This document shows positions 36,500 through 47,807 of a stretch of DNA of 64,000 nt, in pieces. Within the stretch, counting starts at the first letter, position 1; each line of letters begins with the position of its first letter. A program made the position numbers and the translations under genes. Origin of the DNA: Astragalus membranaceus (lineage: Eukaryota > Streptophyta > Magnoliopsida > Fabales > Fabaceae); assembly GCA_039519185.1 (NCBI GenBank), contig CM076847.1:87764360-87828359 (forward strand). Direction: 5' to 3'. The notes beneath the pieces are model-generated. The model had not been told where the DNA came from. It worked only from the letters and a program-made list of their open reading frames with translations, and made no database searches.

Positions 36500-36529
36500 T
36501 GAATATGAATCTTTGAATAAAGTGGGCCA

Positions 36530-37810
36530 TTAATAACTAGACTGTAATACCTTAGCTGCTGTTCTGTGGCTTCCAAAGTGACCTCCATATGGTGCAGCAT
36601 GACAGTGCAGAAGCACTGCTTGCTGTTCTTCTTCTGGGATGCATTTTCTCATTAGCTGATCTGGACATATCTTGTAGAGGAAGGGATCATCCCAATAGTA
36701 TTTTTTGACTATTTGGAAAAACCTCCTTCGTTGCTGACAATTCATGTCCACTGGTACAACTTTGCTTACAAGGAAATTTACTATGTCAGCATACCATGGT
36801 GCAGTAGCACTAGGTGCATCTGCACTTAGTGCAGAAGCACTAGGTGCGGTTAAGGTAATTGCCAACAGTTTTTCATCTGGGAAGTTTTCCTTGATCTCTC
36901 CTTCTTGTGTACCTGTACTTTCACTTTCCAGTCTAGATAAATGGTCAGCAACTTGGTTCTCCACCCCCTTTTTATCTCTAATTTCAACATCAAATTCTTG
37001 AAGGAGGAGAACCCATCTTATTAACCTTGGTTTTGCATCTTTCTTTGATATTAAATACTTGATGGCGGAATGGTCAGTATAAACAATAACTTTGGTGCCA
37101 ACCAAGTAAGATCTAAATTTGTCAAATGCAAAAACCACTGCTAATAATTCTTTTTCTGTTACAGTATAATTTATTTGAGCTTCAATTAATGTCTTGCTAG
37201 CGTAATAAAGAGAATGAAAGATTTTATCATACCTTTGCCCTAGGGCAGCTCCCACAGCAAAGTCACTAGCATCACACATCAATTCAAAAGATCTGCGCCA
37301 ATCTGGTGCAACAATCACTGGTGCAGTTACCAGTGCTTTCTTGAGCTTTTGGAATGCTTCCATACATGATTCATCAAAATTAAATTGTGTATCTTGTTGC
37401 AAAAGAGGACACAATGGCTTGGATATTTTAGAAATTTTTTTGATAAATCGTCTGTAGAAGCCTGCATGACCTAAGAAACTTCTAATTCCGTTGACAGTTG
37501 TTGGAGGTGATAACTTCTCAATGACCTCTATTTTAGCCTTATCTACTTCAAGACCTTTCCTTGACACTTTATGTCCAAGCACAATGCCTTCTTGTACCAT
37601 AAAATGACACTTCTCCCAATTGAGCACTAGATTTGTTTCCTCACATCTTTGGAGAATTTTTTCTAAATTTGACAAACAGAATGGAAATGTTTCCCCAAAA
37701 ACTGAAAAATCATCCATGAAAACTTCCATTGATTGCTCAATGAAGTCAGAAAATATGGACATCATGCATCTTTGGAATGTTGCAGGTGCATTACAAAGTC
37801 CAAAAGACAT
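36530..37810 (-). pseudogene. Athila reverse transcriptase (C-terminal part) and RNase H
   Basis: A 426-codon frame that starts within RT. It shows SFGLCNAPATFQRCM, then the catalytic FMDDFSVFG box, the thumb region, then RNase H (CDASDFAVGAALGQ, then TEKELLAVVFAF and YTDHSAIKYL) and the start of integrase zinc binding (HCHAAPYGGHFG). A stop near 36530 separates it from the rest of integrase. Motif GTGC-N4-GCAC copies at 36604 and 36798-36841 fall in the RNase H-integrase linker as Ala/Ser/Pro-rich codons. Confidence 0.85.
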
Positions 37811-39167
37811 CCTTCTAAATTCAAAGGTGCCATAAGGACAAGTGAAGGTAGTTTTTTGTTGATCCTTAGGTTCAATTGCTATTTGATTGTATCCTGAATA
37901 ACCATCTAAGAAACAATAAAACTCCTAACTTGCTAACCTATCTAACATTTGGTCAATGAAGGGTAAAGGAAAATGGTCTTTCTTTGTGGGCTTATTGAGT
38001 TTTCTATAATCCATGCATACCCTCCAACCTGTAACAGGTCTTGTTGGTATTAACTCATTTTTTCATTGGCTATAACGGTTACACCCCCTTCTTTGGAACA
38101 CATTGTACATGGCTAACCCATGCACTATCTGATATAGGGTATATGATTCCAGCATCTAGCCATTTAATGATTTCTTTCTTTACAACCTCTTTCATTATTG
38201 GATTTAGCCTTCTCTGTCCTTCTATGTAATTTTTAGAATTATCTTCTAAAATTATCCTATGCATGCATATTGAAGGGCTAATTCTTTTTATGTCAGCCAT
38301 TTGCCAGCCTATTGTTTTTTTCTGCTTTCTTAAGGTACAAATGAGATCATGCTCCTGCTCTATTGATAAGTCAGAGGCAATGATCACTAGAAGTGTATCA
38401 TCTTCCCCTAAGAAAGCATATTTCAAATGTTTGGGCAGCTCTTTCAATTCTAATTTTGGAGGTTGTTTAATTGAGGGTAAATTCTTTTTAAGGTTAGGGT
38501 CTTCTAAATTAAGAGATTCAAAAGTTCTAGACCATACCTTTTGTGTTTGTTCTTCTCTTGGCAGAATGTCCTTTTCCAGAATTTCTTCTTCAGGCAGTGC
38601 ATCTGCATCAGGTGCAAGTGCACTGGCAAGGTGATCATACTGCTTATGGAACCGCTTCTGCACTAAATGGTCAAGAGAATTGATAGCTGAACACTCTTCA
38701 ATCTCCTCTACAGGATACTTTAGGGTATTCATCACATTGAATTTCACCTCTTGATCATTTACTCTCATGGTTAGTTCCCCTTTTTGCACATCAATCAGTG
38801 CTTTCCCAGTTACTAAGAATGGTCTTCCAAGAATGACTGGCACTTCTTCATCTGCAACAAAATCAAGAATAACAAAATCTGCAGGGAATATAAATTTGTC
38901 AACCTTTACCAAAATATCTTCACTAATTTCCTCTGGGTAAGCTATTGATCTGTCTGCCAGTGATAGTGTTACAGTGGTAGGCTTAGCAATTCCAATCCCT
39001 AGCTTTGTAAGGATAGATTTAGGCATCAAGTTTATGCTTGCACCTAAATCACACAACGCACGACCAGTATAGAATTTGCCTATGGAAAATGGAATTGTAA
39101 AACTACCAGGGTCTTTCAATTTTCTTGGAATTTTGTTTTGCAAAATCAAACTACTGTCTTTGGACAT
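37811..39167 (-). pseudogene. Athila aspartic protease and reverse transcriptase (N-terminal part)
   Basis: Frame 39167-38079 holds the retroviral-type protease with CDLGASINLMP as its active-site region (Athila has this Asp-Leu-Gly-Ala form) and ILGRPFL as its second hallmark. It then runs through a linker into the RT fingers (WLDAGIIYPISDSAWVSHVQ). The frame is shifted near 38085 at a run of G's, and stops occur between 38079 and 37811, where the next RT motifs (WRVCMDYRKLNKPT, LDGYSGYNQIAI) can still be read in pieces. Inactive as it stands. Confidence 0.85.
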
Positions 39168-39199
39168 AATAATTGTTTCAAAATCCCCTAATCTTTTTT

Positions 39200-41042
39200 T
39201 TTTGAAAGCACATCTTTCATAAATTTAGCATAATTAGGCATTTGCTGAAGTGCTTGAATTAAAGGAACATTGATATGCAACTGTTTTAAAACATCTAAAA
39301 ACTTACTGAATTGCTTCTCCTCATGTGCTTTTTTTAACCTTTGAGGAAAAGGAGGAGGGTATTCAGAGACTAACCTTGGAGTTGGAACTTCAGGAGATGC
39401 AGATGCATCAGGTGCTTCTGCATCTTGAGTATTTTTTTCATTTTTATTTTTTCTCCCTTACCTGTACCTTCAATCTCTTGTGGTTCTGAAAGATCTTTTC
39501 CATTCCTTAAAGAAATGGCCTTCACTTGTTCCTTACTTGGCCTGTGGGATGTGGTGGCTTCTGTATTTGATGGTAGTGTACCTGTTGGTCTTTGATACAG
39601 AGCTGTAGCCAATTGTCCCACTTGATTCTCCAAATTCTTTATAGATGCATCTTGTGCTTGCTTAGCTTTTCTAGTTTCACCAATGAAGGATTTTAGCAAG
39701 GCTTCTAAGGAGTTATCATTGGCAGGTGTTTGTTGTCTTTGGCTGTTCTGAGATTGGAATCCTGGTGGTGTGACTGGTGCAGATGTATTAGGTGCAGATG
39801 CACCAGTATTGTTCCATCTGAAATTTGGGTGGTTCTTCCAGCCAGGGTTGTAGGTGTTAGAGTAAGGGTTGTTATTCCTAGTGTATCCTACATAATTGAC
39901 AGAGACAGGGTTGCTAGGACATTCCTCATACAAGTGACCTCCTCCACAATACACCCAAGATGTATCACCTGGGGGGCTTGTTCTATGGCTGCTGCAGCGT
40001 TTTCTGTTGGTGCAGCTGCACTAGGTGCAAGTGCACTGGTTGAAGTGAAGTTTTTTAACTTGTTTGTCAGTGAGGCTAACTGAGCAGATAGGGCTGATAC
40101 ATCACTAATTTCATGTACCCCTGAGGGTTTCTTTTGGGCACTCACCCTCTCAGTAGGCCAACTAGAACTGTTTGTTGCAATTCTATCAATCAATTCACAT
40201 GCTTCATTATAAGACAAGTTTAATAACACACCCCCAGATGATGCATCAAACATTATTCTGGTTTGGGGTTCTAAACCATTATAAAAAGTTTCTATTTGAA
40301 TAATGACAGGTAGACCATGATGTGGACATTTTCTTAAAAGCTCTTTCCATCTTTTTCATGCTTCAAACAATGATTCAAATTCTTTTTGTCTAAAAGATGT
40401 AATATCATCTCTCATTCTGGCATTTTTGATGGGAGGGAAATATTTTACTAAAAACTTTTCAGCCATTTCATTCCATGATTGAATAGAATTAGGCTCCATT
40501 GAATTCAACCAAGATTTAGCCTTATCATTCAAAGAATATGGAAATAGCTTAAGTCCAAATGCATCTTCACTAACACCAGGAAGAATAAAGTTACTACATA
40601 CTTCTAAAAATTGTTTTAAATGCTCATGGGGATCCTCATGGATGGATCCACCAAATTGACCAATTGTTTGTAGCATTTGGAACATCATGGGTTTAAATTC
40701 AAAATGCACAGCATCAATATGAGGTCTAGCTATACTTGTTTGCATATTTTGATGATTAAACATAGCATAATCCCTCATGGGTCTATTTCTATCATTAATC
40801 ATACCTATTGGTCCCATGTTGATGAATTGCTCTCTGTGATCATTCTCAGGTTCATGATGAGTGCTTGGGCCACCTCTGACTGATCCTCCACTTGAACCTG
40901 GTCTAGATCCCTCTTCTTCACTTTGATGAGACATAGTGACTCTGCAGCTTTGAACTCTTTGTTTCTTGAGCCTCAGAAACTTTATAAACCTTCTCTCTAT
41001 CTCAGGATCTAATGCAAATTCTGGTGATCTGACCCTGTGCAT
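39200..41042 (-). pseudogene. Athila gag
   Basis: Begins at or near 41042. The capsid-like gag region follows (FELKPMMFQML-like, then HLKQFLEVCSNF, KAKSWLNSMEP, KFLVKYFPP). An in-frame TGA at 40356-40358 stands where relatives have Trp. The frame resumes to about 39965, shifts at a C-run, then shows a zinc-knuckle-like YCGGGHLYEECPSNP and a long linker. Further slips occur at an A-run near 39450 and an eleven-base poly-T around 39190. Gag would form the particle. The lesions at homopolymers could partly be sequencing errors. Confidence 0.8.
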
Positions 41043-41126
41043 AAGCTAGTGCATCTGCACTAAGAAACAAACTACCAGAATAATAAAACACTAATTTATA
41101 AATCTAAACAACAAAAATTAATGGCA

Positions 41127-41151
41127 ATCCCCGACAACAGCGGCAAAAACT
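41127..41151 (-). other. Primer-binding region of the Athila element
   Basis: On the minus strand the LTR terminus CTCACACCA is followed by AGTTTTTGCCGCTGTTG and then TCGGGGATTG, a variant of the AGTTTTTGGCGCCGTTGCC motif common in plant gypsy elements. Confidence 0.7.
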
Positions 41152-42772
41152 TGGTGTGAGAAAATATGTGCAAGTATACACAGTCACAAACAAGTAATAT
41201 AGTGATGAGAAAGGTCGAACCCATAGGGATTGGATTAACTCTTGTATTTTTAAGAAAATATAAATTGGTGCTACTACACTACTCACAATTTTTTGGGTTT
41301 TAATGTCAAGTGAAAACAGAATGCAAATATGTAGAAGAATATGAAGGAAATCTGTTAAGAATGATAGTTGAGATGTCTTCACTAAATAATTCACTTTTGA
41401 GAGTTTTGTGCTTTTATGTGGTGCAGATGCATTGAGTGCAGCTGCATGAGTATATGCCTTTCAGCTATTTTCTTCAGAGTTTCGTTACAAGCTTCCTATG
41501 TCTAGGCGTGCTAAATAAGTTCACTCCTGCCTTTGAAGTGCCCACTGTTTCACCCTAAGGACTATGTTATCCTATGTCTAGGACTTAACATGGTTTTAAC
41601 AAAGTTTTCTTTATTACACAAGTTAACAAAGCCTTCATTAAAACACTCACCCTTATTAGTCTTGATTTCTAGTTATAAACCATGTCTGTGAATATAACTC
41701 TACTTATTCTAAGCGATCAACCTCACAATAAGATGGATATAGTATAACACAAGACCCAAAATACATACAACACTTAAATGCACAATAACTTACTCAAAAG
41801 CTCATTATAAAGTTATAACATCTCAACCAAAAAAAGGTTTAGCTCATAATATGCATTGCAAGGCAAAGATAGATGAAATAAAACATATTAATATAAATGA
41901 AAGTACAAGAGATATCAATAGGGTAGAGATTACACTGACTGAAGTACTCTTGCATAAATTTGCCCAGCAGTGCAGAAGCACTGACTTCCTGGTGCAGTTG
42001 CACCTAACTAAGTTGATGAAGAAGTGAAGGAAGAAGTCGTTAGTTCCTTCCTTACCTTCTTGCCAACTAACTATTACTAAAAACTATAAGGAATGAAACT
42101 ACTAAATTACAAGTGAAGATTATGATCTATATCTTATGATATGATGCTTTTCAAGTGAGAAGTGGAAGCCTTTATATAGCCTTGGAGGTTTCCTTCAAGT
42201 GAGGGTTTGCTTGGAGATCAAGCTGACCAAAGGTGGCTTAACCATGGTTACTTTTCAGAGCTTTAATTGAGAAGATTGAGTCCAAAGGGGAGGTCCAATT
42301 GTGGAAAGCCATGTGTTCTAGATGCGTTGCCTTTCATGATGATTTTCCATTGTGGGCGCCTCCTCTTGCATGTTGGCATGTGACTCCATGTGACTTATGA
42401 CTAAGCATGATAACATTGAAAAGTTTATGCATTGGTATGAATTGAGGTGCTTCCAAGGTGGGGTTAAATCTGCCATCAGCGTAGGATGGTGTAGATGCAC
42501 CTAAGTGCAGTTACACTGCTGTAAGTATAGTTTAGTACGTAGATGCATTGCTGTTTCCCTAGTGTATTTGCACCTAACTGCAAGTGCACTGAACAAACAT
42601 CTTAAACATACCAATATTTATATAAAATGCTTAAATCATTACATAATCCTCTTTGAAACATAGAATGTTGTTATCTTACTCATACTACTATATTTAACAG
42701 ATATTATACTTGGTTTCAAGAAATTAGTTATGTTTAGATGCATAAATAACTCTATATAAAATAGTGTTATCA
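41152..42772 (-). repeat. 5' LTR of the Athila element
   Basis: Edges TGGTGTGAGAAAATATG and AGTGTTATCA (TGATAACACT on the element strand). The start contains a palindromic stem around TATATAAAATA. The same dispersed motifs occur as in the other LTR. Confidence 0.9.
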
Positions 42773-43617
42773 TCCATCAGTTTCAACTACCTCTTTCTTG
42801 AAGGCCTTCTTGTTCTTTCTAAATTTATGTTCTTGCGGTAAGAATCTATGATGCGAGTCAAACCAAGAACTCTTTCCCCTGTACTTTAGGGTAAACGCCT
42901 TTGTGTGTTCCATGCAGTGGGGGCATGCCAATTTACCGTGAGTCCCCCAACCCGACAACAAACCATAATCAGGAAAGTCGTTCACTACAAAAAAAAAGGT
43001 CATTTGCGACGGCAAAGTCCCTCGCTAAATCACCAAATTCCCTCGCTAACAGTCATTTGCGAGGGAATTAGCGAGGGACAACGTCCCTCGCTAATTCCCT
43101 CCTCGCAAATGCGATTAGCGAGGGATTTGGGTCCCTCGCTAATTAGCGAGGGCAGTGTCCCTCTCTAGATCCCTCGCTAATGCTCAGCCACGTGGCCATG
43201 GTCCCTCGCTAAGTCCCTCGCTACTGCTCAGCCACGTGGCCACATTCCCTCGCTAATTCCCTCTCTAATGCTCAGCCACATGGCCACGTTCCCTCGCTAA
43301 CCCCCTCGCTAATTCCCTCGCTAATGCTCAGCTACGTGGCAACCTTCCCTCGCTAACGCCCACGCTACTACCCAACCACGTGGCCACATTCCCTCGCTAA
43401 GCCCCTCGCTAATTCCCACGCTACTGCTCAACCTGATGAAATTTTTATTTTATTTTATCTGCTTTTATACCTGTTTATTTTATTAATAAATAATAAAATC
43501 TAATAACATAAAATACATAAAATAGTTTAAAATAAAAATTATCCAATAACAAAATATTTGAATCAACAACACTTAATCTAAAATGTTATAACAAAATATT
43601 TAATCAACAAAACTAAA

Positions 43618-43868
43618 AGCTGCCACCATCAGACTCCTCAGCTTCCTCCCCAGCTTCCTCCTCAGCTTCCTCCTCAGCTTCCTCTTCATCTGCTTGCTGC
43701 TGCTCATTTTGCTTCATATTCTTAAAATACTTAAACATCAGCTCCTGCCTACGGGTCACCTTCTCATAATCTTGCTGCATCTTTCTCATCGCCTCAGAGG
43801 AGGTCCTGACCTCCTGTCGAGTCTCGTGCAGCTCCTGCTCCAGCCGCCTGATATGCTCTGTCTCCTGA
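43618..43868 (-). pseudogene. C-terminal end of a TNPA-like gene (CACTA B)
   Basis: Matches 25883-26160 of CACTA A: the coiled-coil segment and the Glu/Ala-rich tail. It joins abruptly at about 43868 to TNP2-like sequence, marking the breakpoint of an internal deletion. Confidence 0.75.
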
Positions 43869-44699
43869 CATCGACTTTACAGGGATAGGTTTATAATTAC
43901 GTTTTGCCCCTTTACGATCATGATACCTTGGGCTTCCACAGAATTTGCATTCAAGTAGCTCACCATCATTTTTACCAAATTCGTTGTTGTAAAACAACAT
44001 GTGCCCTTTCTCACAACAATCAATCTTCTTAAATTTCAATCCCAGCTTCGAAACTAACATTTTTGCTTCATAATAACTTTTTGGCAAATTATCCTTATTA
44101 GGTGTTGCTTCCAACATCATTTCAGTCACATAGTCTAAACCCACCTCAGAAATATTACTCATGGACTTGAGAGCTAAAAGTTTCACACACATAGATAATT
44201 TTGAATGTGGCGAGCCTTCAAACAACGGTGTGTTTGAATCTCTTAACAAATTATAAAAAATTTGTGCTTCTTCATTTGGAAGTTCATCATTATCATCATA
44301 TTGAGGCTCATCAAATGGCACATTCACCCTGAGACCATCGCAAATCATGTTTTGCATCGACTCAAAAATTTCATTACGTGGAACACCAACACCAGAACTG
44401 CTTGAAGCCCCTATCTCAAAATTTTGAAATTGTTGTTCTCCATGGTCTACCCAAATCCAATAATTAGGCCTAAACCCCCAATGATACAAGTGATCCCTGA
44501 TTTCATCATCGGTCATAATAGGTTCACCGTCGCATTTTAAGCATGGACATCTAACCCCTTTTTCCTGTTGAGCCAATTCATGTCGCCACGCTACCACAAG
44601 AAACTGTTCAACCCCAATTACAAAAGATTCCTTTAAACCCGCTCTTCTCGGATATAACCGATCATACACCCAATCACGATTAAATTCATACAAATTCAT
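43869..44699 (-). pseudogene. N-terminal TNP2 fragment with transposase-associated domain (CACTA B)
   Basis: Starts at Met 44699 (MNLYEFNRDWVYDRLYPR). The transposase-associated domain (PF13963) follows, with CPCLKCDG and the HLYHWGFRPNYWIW pattern, then a linker, and an FCG-type Cys motif (LECKFCGSPRYHDR). The frame then runs across the deletion point and ends at 43794 out of frame in TNPA-derived sequence. This is the part missing from element A, so A and B lost complementary pieces. No catalytic core remains. Confidence 0.8.
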
Positions 44700-46072
44700 C
44701 TACACGTATTTAAGAAAACGTGTTAGATAACATTCCCAATAATATTTCAAGTTAGTGGCATCAATATGATCTCAGTGGAGATGATTTCGAGCCGAATATG
44801 GGGGTTAAGGACAGCACAAAACCCTTTTCCATCCAAGTAGTGAAGGAAGTTATTTCATATAACTCCCAACCTTACCGTTGTTAGTATCGTCTCGCAATTA
44901 TCTCAATGGAGATGATTTCGAGCAAAATATGGGGGTTAGGATGTCCCTCACCCTTTTCCATCAACAACACACAGTCATCTAACCTAGGGTTCATCAAAAC
45001 AATAATTAAATATTTTTCAATTAAACTAACCGTTATGAGATTGACGTCTGTTGCGGTTGTTCGGTGACGATGCGCACTCTGGTGCGGTTCTTAAACTCCA
45101 AACACCAACGATGTCAATCCTAAATCAATCAAAAAACATAAATCAAAACAAATTTAAAAAATCAATATCAAAAAAATATCATAAAAAAATGTCAAAACCT
45201 ACAAAAGGGAGAGGGCAGAAATTCGTGGTGGTCGTGGCGGCGGGGGTGGTGGCGGCGGTGCACAGTTAAATTTCGCAGGTGAGAGAGAGAGAGGCTGAGA
45301 GAGAGGGGCTGAGAGAGAGACAGCAGAAAGTAGGTGCTGGTGGTGGTGGGTGGCTGGGACGGTGGTGGTGGGTGGTTGTGACGGTGGTGGTGGGTGGTTG
45401 TTGGCCGTAGGTGAGAGAGAGACGCGGAGAGAGAGAGGGCGAGATGGCGGAGAGGAGCTGTCGTAGGTAGGTGAGGATGGTGGTGGTGGTTGTGAGGGTG
45501 GTGGCGTTGGCGGCGTTGGCGGCTTCTCGCGGTGGCCGTAGGAAGAGAGAGAGGCGGAGAGAGAGACGGTGAGGAGGCGAAGAGAGAGAGCCGGAGTGAG
45601 GAGGTGACGGAGAGAGGAGGTCGTAGGTAGTTGATGGTGGTGGTGCGGCGGCCGTCGTAGGTGAGAGAGAGAGGCGGAGAGAGAGAGGCGGAGAGAGAGA
45701 GGCGGTGAGAGAGAGGAGAAGAGAGAAATGAGGGTTTCTGTTTTGAGATTCAGTTTTGGAAATTAATTTGACATTAGCGACGGCATTAGCGACGGCATGG
45801 ACCGTCGCTAACCGTTACGCCCATTTCCACGCAGTTCCACGCGTTGAACGGTCAAAAAACATTTGCGAGGGACACTATAGCCGTCGCTAATTTTTCCCGC
45901 CCAGGTCATTAGCGACGGCCTGGCCGTCGCTATTGCTAAAATTTCCGTCGCTAATGCTTAACAAAATTCGACAGCTCTATGCCCTCGCTAATGCCGTCGC
46001 TAATATCAGTTTTTGCGAGGGACTTAAAGTCCCTCTCTAATTCCGTCGCTAAAGGCAACATTTTTTGTAGTG
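44700..46072 (-). other. 5' leader and terminal region of CACTA B
   Basis: On the plus strand GAGAGAGAGGCGGAGAG and GGTGGTGGTGG repeats (45270-45730), which form a CT-rich leader on the element strand, then GCGACGGCATTAGCGACGG subterminal repeats. A pair of TCTCAATGGAGATGATTTCGA-like blocks occurs near 44770 and 44900. No protein. Confidence 0.6.
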
Positions 46073-46687
46073 GTTAATTGTCCACATCAATGCGGCTCGC
46101 TTCATAAAATTCTTTTTTCGTGCTGCATCATATGTCAAAACACCACCCCACAATCTCTTAAGATCATCAATCAGAGGTTCCAAAAAGATATCAATGTTAG
46201 CTTTTGGATTGGATGGAACAGGTATCAGACAAGTCAAAAACATATACGGTTTAGTCATGCACATCTGAGGAGGAAGATTGTAAGGGGCAACAATGACTGG
46301 CCAACAAGAGTAGGGTGACGCCGATGCTTGGATATATGGAGTAAATCCATCAGAGCACAAGCCAAGCCGAACATTCCGTGGGTTTGAGGCAAAATCTGAA
46401 TGCACTTGATCAAAGTGCTTCCACGCTTCACCGTCAGATGGGTGGCGTAAAATGTCGTCTGAGGTACGCCTATTGTCATAATGCCAAGTCATTTTCTGCG
46501 CAATTTCGGTCGATGCAAACATTCTTTGCAACCTTGGAACTATAGGCAAATAGAACATCAACTTTACAGCGATAGGTTTATAATTACGTTTTGCCCCTTT
46601 ACGATCATGAAACCTTGGCTTTCCACAGAATTTGCATTCAAGTAGCTCACCATCATTTTTACCAAATTCGTTGTTGTAAAACAACAT

Positions 46688-47807
46688 GTGCCCTTTCTCA
46701 CAACACCCTTTACCAAATCAAGTTGTATATTTACCTGATTTCGAGCCGAATATGGGGGTAAAGGACAGATCAGACGAAACCCTTTTCCATACAAGTAGTG
46801 AAGGAAGTTATTTCTAACTCCCAACCTTAAAATTGTTAGTATCGTCTCGCAATTATCTCAATGGAGATGATTTCGAGCAAAATATGGGGGTGAGGGACGA
46901 CATCACCTCACCCTTTTCCATCAACAACACACAGTCATCTAACCTAGGATTAATCAAAACAACAATTAATCACTTTTCAATTAACAACTCTAAAATGATA
47001 CACTTTTCAATAACACATTTCAATAAAACCATTTCAATTTCAAGCAAAAAACATAAATCAATTCACTATTAATTTCAGTTTCAATAAAACAACTTCAATT
47101 TCAACAAACAATTTCAATTTCAACTTCAAGTTTTTATCCCACACAATTTCTACAAATCCTAATCCCATTTTGTTCTTCTAAAACCCTACCCAAACCTAAA
47201 ACCCTACCCAAACCACAATCAACAATATCACAAAACCTAATCCTATTTTCTGCTTTCAAAACAACAATATCACAAAACTAAATTCACTAAAAGTACCAAA
47301 CAACAATATCACAAAACGAATTTTACAAATCCAAAAAAACAATATCATAAAAAATAAAAATCAAAACAACATCATAAGAAGTAAAAATCAAAACCTCCAA
47401 AGGTAGAGCTCTGGTGGTGAAGAGGGAGAACTACGGTGGTGGTGAAGAGGGCGAGCTCCGGTGGTGGTGAAAAGGGAGAGCTCTGGTGAGAGAGAGGAGA
47501 GAGGGCGACGTTCGCGTAGGAGAGAGAGAGGAGAGACGGCGACAGTTGGTTGTGGTGGTGTGGTGGTGGTGGTGTGGTGGTGTGGTGGTGGTGGAAATGC
47601 GAGAAGAGAGTTGGGGTTCGTGAGAGAGAAGAGTGAGGGAGTGAAGTGAAGAATAAACAGTGAGAGATAAATGAGGGATCTGATACAATTTAAGTGGGGT
47701 TAGCGACGGAATTTGCAAGGGACCATTCCGTCGCTAATGTCAGTTTTAGCGAGGGAACAGTATTCCCTCGCTAACGTCCCTCGCAAATGACCTGTTTTTT
47801 TGTAGTG
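46688..47807 (-). other. 5' leader and terminal region of CACTA A
   Basis: Similar to the corresponding region of B (blocks near 46740 and 46855; GGTGGTGGTGAAGAGGG leader at 47400-47640; subterminal repeats at 47700-47790). At 46707-46735 a short piece reading CAAATCAAGTTGTATATTTACC matches an intron of the TNPA-like gene (26427-26452), showing a rearrangement that also removed the transposase N-terminus. Confidence 0.6.

Larger units (their letters stand above)
30086..42772 (-). mobile_element. Athila-type Ty3/gypsy retrotransposon, 12.7 kb
   Basis: LTRs of 1616 bp (30086-31701) and 1621 bp (41152-42772) differ by only a few percent by eye, so the insertion is fairly recent. The flanking duplication is TCCTT (30081-30085) and TCCAT (42773-42777), one mismatch. 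On the minus strand the order is 5' LTR, primer site, gag, protease, reverse transcriptase, RNase H, integrase, an env-position ORF, polypurine tract and 3' LTR. The long extra ORF after integrase marks Athila. Several stops and frameshifts make this copy non-autonomous. It sits in the TNP2-like exon of CACTA A. Confidence 0.9.
42983..46072 (-). mobile_element. CACTA transposon B (3090 bp), deletion derivative nested in CACTA A
   Basis: Both termini are present: CACTACAAAAAAAAAGG at the left and TTTTTTGTAGTG at the right. A 3-bp duplication GTT flanks them (42980-42982 and 46073-46075), the usual CACTA size. Subterminal words are GCGAGGG, CCCTCGCTAA and, between 43170 and 43430, repeated GCTCAGCCACGTGGC. 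It contains a TNP2 N-terminal fragment fused to the end of a TNPA-like gene, so most of both genes has been lost. It belongs to the same family as element A but is inserted into it. Confidence 0.85.
27970..46687 (-). pseudogene. TNP2-like CACTA transposase of element A, split by three insertions
   Basis: Surviving minus-strand pieces: 46687-46076 (TNP2 core start, including LGLCSDGFTPYI and CPVIVAPYNLPP-like motifs), 42982-42778, 30085-29545 (NLDVMHIEKNFFDN, then the DUF4218-like part) and 28509-27970 (DUF4216-like RWFDPSVRGTK, then an Asp/Glu-rich tail). They abut exactly once the inserted elements and one copy of each target duplication are ignored. The N-terminal transposase-associated domain is missing upstream of 46687. 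Further lesions: a frameshift near 29986 and an in-frame TAA at 28312-28314. TNP2 proteins cut and join CACTA ends; this copy cannot be functional. Confidence 0.8.
25709..47807 (-). mobile_element. Large CACTA (En/Spm) transposon A, minus strand, with three nested insertions
   Basis: The right end is TTTTTTTGTAGTG at 47795-47807, preceded by GCGAGGG/GTCCCTCGC subterminal repeats. The order on the minus strand is terminal region, TNP2-like transposase, then a TNPA-like gene. Homology to the 3' part of CACTA B starts at 25709, but no left CACTA terminus is found, so the element is truncated or fused to the unrelated region at 24927-25708. The transposase gene is interrupted by a hAT element, an Athila retrotransposon and CACTA B. 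Removing all three would leave about 5.3 kb. Confidence 0.75.

Noticed and set aside
43170..43430. Regularly spaced CCCTCGCTAA / GCTCAGCCACGTGGC repeats as a possible CRISPR-like or regulatory array
   Set aside because: These are CACTA subterminal repeats directly inside a CACTACAAAA terminus; spacing is irregular and both orientations occur.
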